This document shows positions 57,389 to 64,000 of a DNA stretch of 64,000 nucleotides, piece after piece (positions within the stretch are counted from its first letter, which is position 1; each line of letters opens with the position of its first letter). Location: contig CM073328.1 in NCBI GenBank assembly GCA_037043015.1, positions 18,325,495-18,389,494 on the forward strand. Reading direction: 5' to 3'. A program made the position numbers and the translations under genes. The notes below the pieces were generated by a model. The model was not told the DNA's origin and searched no databases. It saw only the letters and a list, made by a program, of their open reading frames with translations. Source of the stretch: Bryum argenteum (taxonomy: Eukaryota > Streptophyta > Bryopsida > Bryales > Bryaceae).

Positions 57389-60300
57389 TCACGGAGTACT
57401 GTGCACACCGTCATAAACATTGCCGAAAGTATCTTCTAGCTTGCGATCGATACTTTTTTGAACCCTCCGGCACCTTTCCAACATATCGTATACGCTCCCT
57501 ATATCACTGCCACTAGTCGGTACACGTGGCTCAATAAGCTCACCAACTCCAGTATTTCCAGTCCTAGCATAAGAGCAATTGCTATCAGAGTAAAACTGAC
57601 CACTCTTGTGAATTGCTCCATCGGAACTTAAATAAGCTGCAACCTGAGTGTCAGAGAAGCACATATCCGAACTGGCGCGCCGTAGTACGCGGTCCACGTC
57701 ATTGTTCAGCTTCATGAAGATGGTATCCAGAAGTGATTCCTCAGCCAAGCGATTTGTTCCAAATGTACCAGTGACTACATGATCTTTACCATCTTCAAGA
57801 AGTGGTGATCCTTGGGACACAGGCGCTTGTAAGTCATTGCCATCGAAGCCGTCTCTCGAGCTAACAGATGCCAGGGGAGGATCGCTTGTGGGAAGGGACA
57901 GGAAGATACTCTCAGGTGAGAGTGATAATCGCCTCTTCTTTAAAGACACGGGCTGACCTCCCGGCCATGTCTCCAACGACGGCGAAAAGACTGACCAAGT
58001 ATTTCCTTGAATAGAAACTTGCATCATGTCCTCCTCCATCTTCTCGGGGCTTGCATGCTGCTTCACGGACGTTGTGCGCTCGTGATCTTCCCAACTCATC
58101 CAGTCGGTGTAACAGTTCGCTAAAGACAACTTCTCTTGCAGAGCGTTTCTGGCTTCTTGTTCTTCTGTATCATCAAACATGAGGTTGACGTGCCTTGTCC
58201 TGCCAAACGGAGTCCCCGCAGCAATTTCACTTGCAAATGGAATCTGTTGTTCTACTTCATCCAGTTCCAGTGCTCGCTCTACCTCTTCGTCTTTTGACAC
58301 TACGTAGACAATAGGAGGGGGCTCACTGTTTAGTAATAGTAACCGATTTTGATAGATGGCTTGGAAAATGTTCGCCCACCGAGGAACTAGCACACGTCCC
58401 GACTCAGTCCACTCGAGACAGCTGTTTCTCCGTATAATCATCTGTGCTTGACGAACGAGTACCGGATGATCTTCGTTTATCCCATCTAAAAGCGCTAAGT
58501 AACGTTGCATAGCCCTCTCAACTGCAACCTGACAGTTGATACGTGAACAATGTCAATAACCAATAACATGGATTGCAATGTCAGGCACGGATAATCGTAT
58601 CATCTACACGTATCATGCAAATTATAATAATTGCAAGGGCCTATGCAATGTGGTATACGCGAATACATTACAAAACCAACAAGGCAAAGCGCAATGGTAA
58701 CGCTTATGATGATGAATAAGCAAAGCTAAGTAAGTGCAATTACTTCTAAGGTCAGATAGTAATTTTTATGAGCATTCTAATAGCAGTTCTGTGTTCAACC
58801 TGCATAAGTTGATAATACTACCTTCTGATACCGCACGTTCTCCCACGCACTAGTTGGGGAGCCTGGCTTAACTTGCTCAATAGATGGAAATCTGGGTAGC
58901 TCAGCAATATGCAGAACTTGATGAATTGGATCCAACAGATCTGGTTCATTCCACCCTTGCTTGGGTAATATACCAGGTAATACACCATTGACTTCAGATA
59001 GGGCCTCTTCAGGTGGCCAGTGAGGTGGAGCAGCACCTACAGCTTTGCGAATTTCCATACCAGCTGACCTCAATGAGCGGTTGAAAATGCTGATGCAGCG
59101 CTCCGGTGTCACATTTGAGGAGGAACTTGCCATAAGAATCTTACAATGTCCATCTAGGTTGCTTGTAACTAATTCGCGAATATGTATAGGCCGTAAGTTA
59201 GGTTGTGAAGCAGAGCTGTTAGCTAGCCATACTAATCCACCACAAAGAAATCCATCACTGTATAAATCTCCATCATTGCTTGACGACACAGGCGACACAT
59301 TCTGCCAACCTACCCGAAGTCCCTCAAAATCGTACAGCCCCAGAGCAGCCTTCAATCTCTCTGTTTCCGCTTCAATGTTACTTTCTTTGGGTGAGTAAAG
59401 CAGGAGTAAAGGTAGTCGGACTCCAACAGGTAATGTTCCCACTAATGCATGTAGTCGAGCTCGTTCCATGGCAACAGAATGTCCCTTCCGTACCAGGAAA
59501 ACGAGACCACTCGCACCATGCAATGCAGTCTTTGAATAGGATGTGTTTTCTTCATCAACATTCATGGCTTCAAACCACAACCCCGGCGTACGGCCATCTG
59601 GGTGCACTTCAGGAACTACGAGCTGCTTTTCTGACAGCTTGTTCGATAACCAACGTCCAGCCGTGTTTGAGGCATCTGTATCGCCCACTGACAGGAGTAA
59701 TTTGAATGTAATGAACTTAATAGAAGGAAACCTGTGTTCGAATAACGGAAGAACTAGAGATGCGATATCTAAAGGCTTCCACATTTCACGGATTTTCTCC
59801 AAACGCACCCTTGAAACGTGGTCAACAGTCATTCGCGCTAATCCACCGTTCACGAGTGTTACTTGCGCCTGCCAGTATGAAGCAATTCTGAATGATGAGT
59901 AGTTTGCATTGTTGGCACTCATAACTAGAGCTATTTCATGATTCACCACAAGCTGTTCTATGGATTTCCTTTCTTCCTGAACCGTATGCGGGGGTTGCTC
60001 TCAAAACCAAGCAACAAAGGATGGTCGGCGACAGTAACTCACCCTGTCTTTCACCGATTTCGCACCAGCTAGAGGAGCTCCAACAGAGAGAGAACCTAAA
60101 GCAGCCTCTGCTCTAATTTTGCGCCGAAGCTTCTCCTCTGCCATGAGTGCAGCCCTGCGTTTCCATCGTCTAATGCAACAGAAATCGGCATGCGTGTCAG
60201 TTTAAAGATTGTACGTGAGGCGACAATGTAATGCAAAACATAAAGAAGAGGTAAACAACTACATGCCAACACAAATTGCTCCATACAGCAAAAAACACGA

Positions 60301-63300
60301 GAAGAGAAGCAGCAACTAAAAAGGTGAAAAAGAACAGTAGCTATGAACCAGGAGAGACAATATCGTAATATACCGAAGGCAGCCATCATCAAACTATGAA
60401 AACAACTACCTTAGCCATAGTCGTTTCTTCCCAGCGCTTGCCTCAGCTCTGTGAGCTACCAGCCTTTCTTCTTCTAGCTGCTGCCGCTTCAATTCAGCAT
60501 CCGCAGCTAGTTTCGCTTCCCACTTCGCAGCAGCAGCTTCAGCTTCCTCTGTCGCTCGTTTTCTCCTCTCACGTTCTCTTTCGATCTCCCTCTCCTTCTC
60601 CTTTTCAGCTTCCCACTCAAGCACTTTCTGTGCCCTTATCTCCTCTGACGTTGGGCCAGGCTCAATCACATCATCGTCTTCTTCTTCCTCCGGTTCCACG
60701 TCTATTGCTCCCCCTACCGTAACAAGTTTCTTATATCCCTCCTTCAAGTCGATGACTTGAGTTAGACGCCCTGGATACGATTCCCGCTTTCGGCCTCTCT
60801 GTGGACTTAGATTCTCTGTCGAAGATTTTGAAATCAAATGATTTTGGTGAGGAGCAGGCCACAATGGTAATGTCCTTGAACTAAAAGAAGTTGTAGATAA
60901 AGTAGTCTGGCCTCCTGGGGAAGAAATAGCTCCGTGAGGGGAAATGCGTATGTCATCAACCCCTTGACCAGTACCCGGACTAGAGAGTGCTGAGGCAAAT
61001 GTCCACTGCCTTAGCGCAAGAGATGGTTGCGGAGTCTCTGCAGGAGATGGCGGATCGTCTTCATAATCAGGCATCTCTTCTTCTTGCATACCAGGTGTCA
61101 TCGGAGTGGCGGCCCAACTGTCAACTACAACCTGTTGTTGGCCCTTACCTTCCACGTCCTCAACAATAGTTAATGAGCGTTTGGATTCCACTAACCGTGA
61201 GCGACGAGCTTGGTATTCAGCATCCCGATTAAGAAAAGGGCCATCCTTTATAGCATACAATTTCTCAAACGCCTTCAAGCTGAAACCGTGATATTGAGCC
61301 AGAGCTTCAATGTCTTCACCCTAATCGTCAAAGAAAAAAAAAAACAAAAAAACAAAAAAAGAAGCATAAACTTTCTGTAAAGAATTCCAGTTCCAAGTTT
61401 TGATCTGATCCTAGTTCTCAAGCGCCCAGGAATAAGAATCTGGTCATAAATAACCCACCGAAAGGTCACCGAAAGGTGAACTGTCAAACAATGAGCAGAA
61501 AACATATATGTAAAAGGCTGAAGTCTCATTATGTGTTATAAGCCACGGTCGATTGCGACGCGTCGCAGTAGACGCAATGCATTGAGGAATGAGCATCAGA
61601 GAATCATTTACCTCCATGCCGAGCCACTTCACGACTTGATTGATTTGGATGCCCTGGTTCTTCTGTAGACCACTATGAAGTATTGCCAAAGCTTCCGTTC
61701 GAAGCTGCATAAAACACAAGAAGTTTCACACATCAATACCGAAAGTAACAACACTTCATGAATAACAATTCTGCTGAAAATCATCAAAATTTGCGAGCTA
61801 CTCTTGACATTAGGAATCAGGTTTCTCTAAAACATGGATTACAGAACTTATATACAACTAAATACTAAACACCAATCTTGCATTGAAAACAACTACCACA
61901 ATTTTCCATGTGGTTTGCGAACCATAAACTAGACGTGGGTCAAGTCAAAATACATATATTTACAAGGAGTCAGAAAGTTTGAATTATTATCACCTTCGCA
62001 AAATGCGCATGCATTAGACAGGCTTGAAGGTATGTGGACTTCCTCGCCAAACGGAAGAAAGCGATATAGTTGCACCCACGGCAAGCCCTGACAAATCCAG
62101 TTCAGAACGATCAACGTGCAAAAATCTAAGCATCAAGTGCAATAGTGCAGAGCACAAGAGCTGCCTCCATCTTGTACACAATATATGTGCCAAACAAAGG
62201 TTACACCGACAAGGCATCCTTTCGCTAAGTCCATATAAACATTCTTCAAAGGCTTCCAACGATGATGCAGATTTGGAGAAACTGCCAAAATCCAGGTGGA
62301 TATTGGTCAACCTATTTTGATTCATTGAATACCACGAAAATCAATAGGACTGGCCAACGAGGACCATTACGGAATAGCATGTCTCACGAGAAGTTGCAGA
62401 TCCCAAACATCCCCAAAGGAGCGTTCTGAAGAAGTGCAAGTGTACATATACTCATCCAAGACATGACCACAGTAACTCGACAAACCAATTCAATTTGCCA
62501 AATTGCCTAGACCTTGATACTCACAATATCAACACACGCTGAGAATGTATTATATCAGCGATGTAAAGATCGCTTTGCACGGCAACATCAACGTGCTCAC
62601 AAACACTTACAGTACATAAATAAGGAGCCAATATAAAACTGACGACCAGCAATTCAAGCGACAAAAGGTGACCCCAACCTGGCAACATCCCGGGCAAACA
62701 GAACTTGGGGAGTGTTCCGCATCTCTGGCGTCATCTTTGCGAGATCCAAAGATAACTCTGCAGGTTCAACCTGCAAAAAGTATCTTTTACTTTATTTTCT
62801 TCGAAAACCTTAAGCGGCTACACAATACACATGCAGCATATACAGTTGACATATTTGCAGTAGGGCGGACAAGGAAGGAGTACACTTACGGAGTAACCTG
62901 GGTGTTTGTCGAGTTTTAGCAGAGCGTAATAGCCTCTAAATTCTGCTTCAGTTTCTACTTGTATTCCTTTCTTCCGGTGATCGTCATACATCTCAAAGAG
63001 ATCTACAGAAGCCTTGTTCATTTGCTCAATATTCAAATGGGCATCAAAACCTTCATTAAAACCTTCCCCTTTCTTGTATTCACAAAGCTCATGCATTGCA
63101 AGAATGTGAAATCGAATCTGAAACGACACACCAGTGAAGAAAATTAATAAACTCTACCGCAGAAACAGAGAATCTCAACGAAATCTAGACCATTGACAAT
63201 AAAGTGGCACATCCTACATTGTCTGTACAAACTGTATACAATACTCCCTCGCCTACAGAATGCTTTTTAATGCTTTTAGAGAAGTTAATTTGAGATAAGC

Positions 63301-63946
63301 TATGCTCGTAATGCTGGGAATACCATCTGTTCATGCATTCTGATGGCTTCAAGATTGAAAATATGTTGCATCCGTAAATCCATGCGCACAGCTCTCATTC
63401 GATCCCACAAAAAACTATGGAGTCTTAAAAGCCCTTCGTCGTAACCTTGACTAATCAACGACAGAAGATAGTTCATGGTCGTTTGTAAAACTGGAAGCGG
63501 ACGAATCAAGTGAGGTTCTCGAGAAGGAGTCCGCGTATACTGCATGACCACCGCAAGTGTATATTAGGGCAACAGAAGATCAAACTTCATGCAACAACAC
63601 ATACTACACTCTTTCTGAATGAATGCAAAGCAAGGCAGAAAAAATGTAAGAAACTGTACTGATGCTGCTGGCAGACCAATGGGGTGATCTCAACACTACA
63701 TCATCTTACTCAAACAGGTTTTAGAAATTCAGGAAGGGTCTCATGCCGAAGCCCAGAAAACAATTTCATGAGCATATGCATACGATAATAAACTAGTGGA
63801 ACAAAGCCAACTGAGGTAACTAACAAACCACTGCATCGCCCGTACCTTCTTCACTGCCAAGTCAGCGCTGGTAAGGTTACGGTCGCCGTCTACTCGTTCA
63901 AATTTGTCAAGGTCACCTTTTCTTTCGCGTTCGTGTCGTTCGATTT
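57389..63946 (-). CDS. SAC3B: SAC3/GANP-family mRNA export protein (SAC3B-like), 5' partial
   Basis: A scaffold of the nuclear-pore TREX-2 complex in mRNA export. Ten exons join in phase: 63846-63946, 63324-63539, 62890-63117, 62679-62770, 61994-62087, 61612-61704, 60410-61320, 60043-60169, 58822-59976 and 57389-58528 (stop TGA). The first six to seven encode the SAC3/GANP PCI-like domain: DKFERVDGDRNLTSADLAVK, SFLWDRMRAVRMDLRMQHIF, ILAMHELCEYKKGEGFNEGF, YDDHRKKGIQVETEAEFRGY, IAFFRLARKSTYLQACLM and GEDIEALAQYHGFSLKAFE. The long tail has a Glu/Arg-rich coiled coil (EREREKEKE-like, near 60560-60640) and the plant SAC3B C-terminal region. Block order matches Arabidopsis SAC3B closely. The N-terminal exons lie beyond 64000. 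No breaks are seen. Confidence 0.96.
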
Positions 63947-64000
63947 CTACAAACCATACGAAGCATGCAAGTCAAAGCACCTTCTACCAATCTCCTAGCT

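Overview
This window looks like a nuclear segment of a land plant: AT-rich and gene-poor, with GT-AG introns and host genes typical of plants. These are a vacuolar-type acid invertase with the 9-base mini-exon that plants use for its DPN motif, an SAC3B/GANP mRNA-export protein, an L-gulonolactone-oxidase-like FAD enzyme and a COA1-like gene. A piggyBac transposase and the low gene density fit a seed-free plant (bryophyte, lycophyte or fern) better than a flowering plant, but I cannot fix the species.

Layout: 1-4655 is a piggyBac transposon with a long intact transposase, cut off at the left edge. 4660-13785 is mostly empty, AT-rich and full of simple repeats, with one COA1-like gene (11059-12457, minus). 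13786-15090 and 38758-39069 together match, in inverted orientation, one continuous stretch at 43198-44811. The 23,667 bp between them (15091-38757) is therefore a single insertion, with a 4-bp target duplication (GGAG) and 27-bp terminal inverted repeats. 40272-43075 is the GulLO-like gene, 49326-52553 the invertase, 55374-56408 a dead FCP1-like gene split by a tRNA-derived SINE, and 57389-63946 the 3' part of the SAC3B gene, which runs off the right edge.

The insertion is the notable object. It is a giant DNA transposon. On the plus strand it carries a DUF7869-like putative DDE transposase. On the minus strand it carries a block with a ParB-like plus degenerate DNA-methyltransferase-like protein, a long disordered SUMO-motif protein, an FCP1/HAD-like protein and an SP-rich protein. 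About 43 copies of a 21-bp palindrome (arms TTATCCCCGG and CCGGGGATAA around one C or G) lie inside it and none outside. Two arrays have fixed spacing (about 62 bp and about 46-47 bp), and each sits in the apparent 5'-UTR intron of one of the two main genes. Other copies are in introns or in frame within coding sequence. The half-site GGGGATA also occurs in the element's terminal repeats, which suggests one DNA-binding protein recognises both. The copy is decaying: the transposase and the ParB/methylase gene carry frameshifts and nonsense codons, while the host genes in the window do not. Smaller elements are nested in and around it: TTAA-flanked piggyBac-like MITEs, a 3.3-kb element with perfect 36-bp ends, and a Stowaway-type hairpin.
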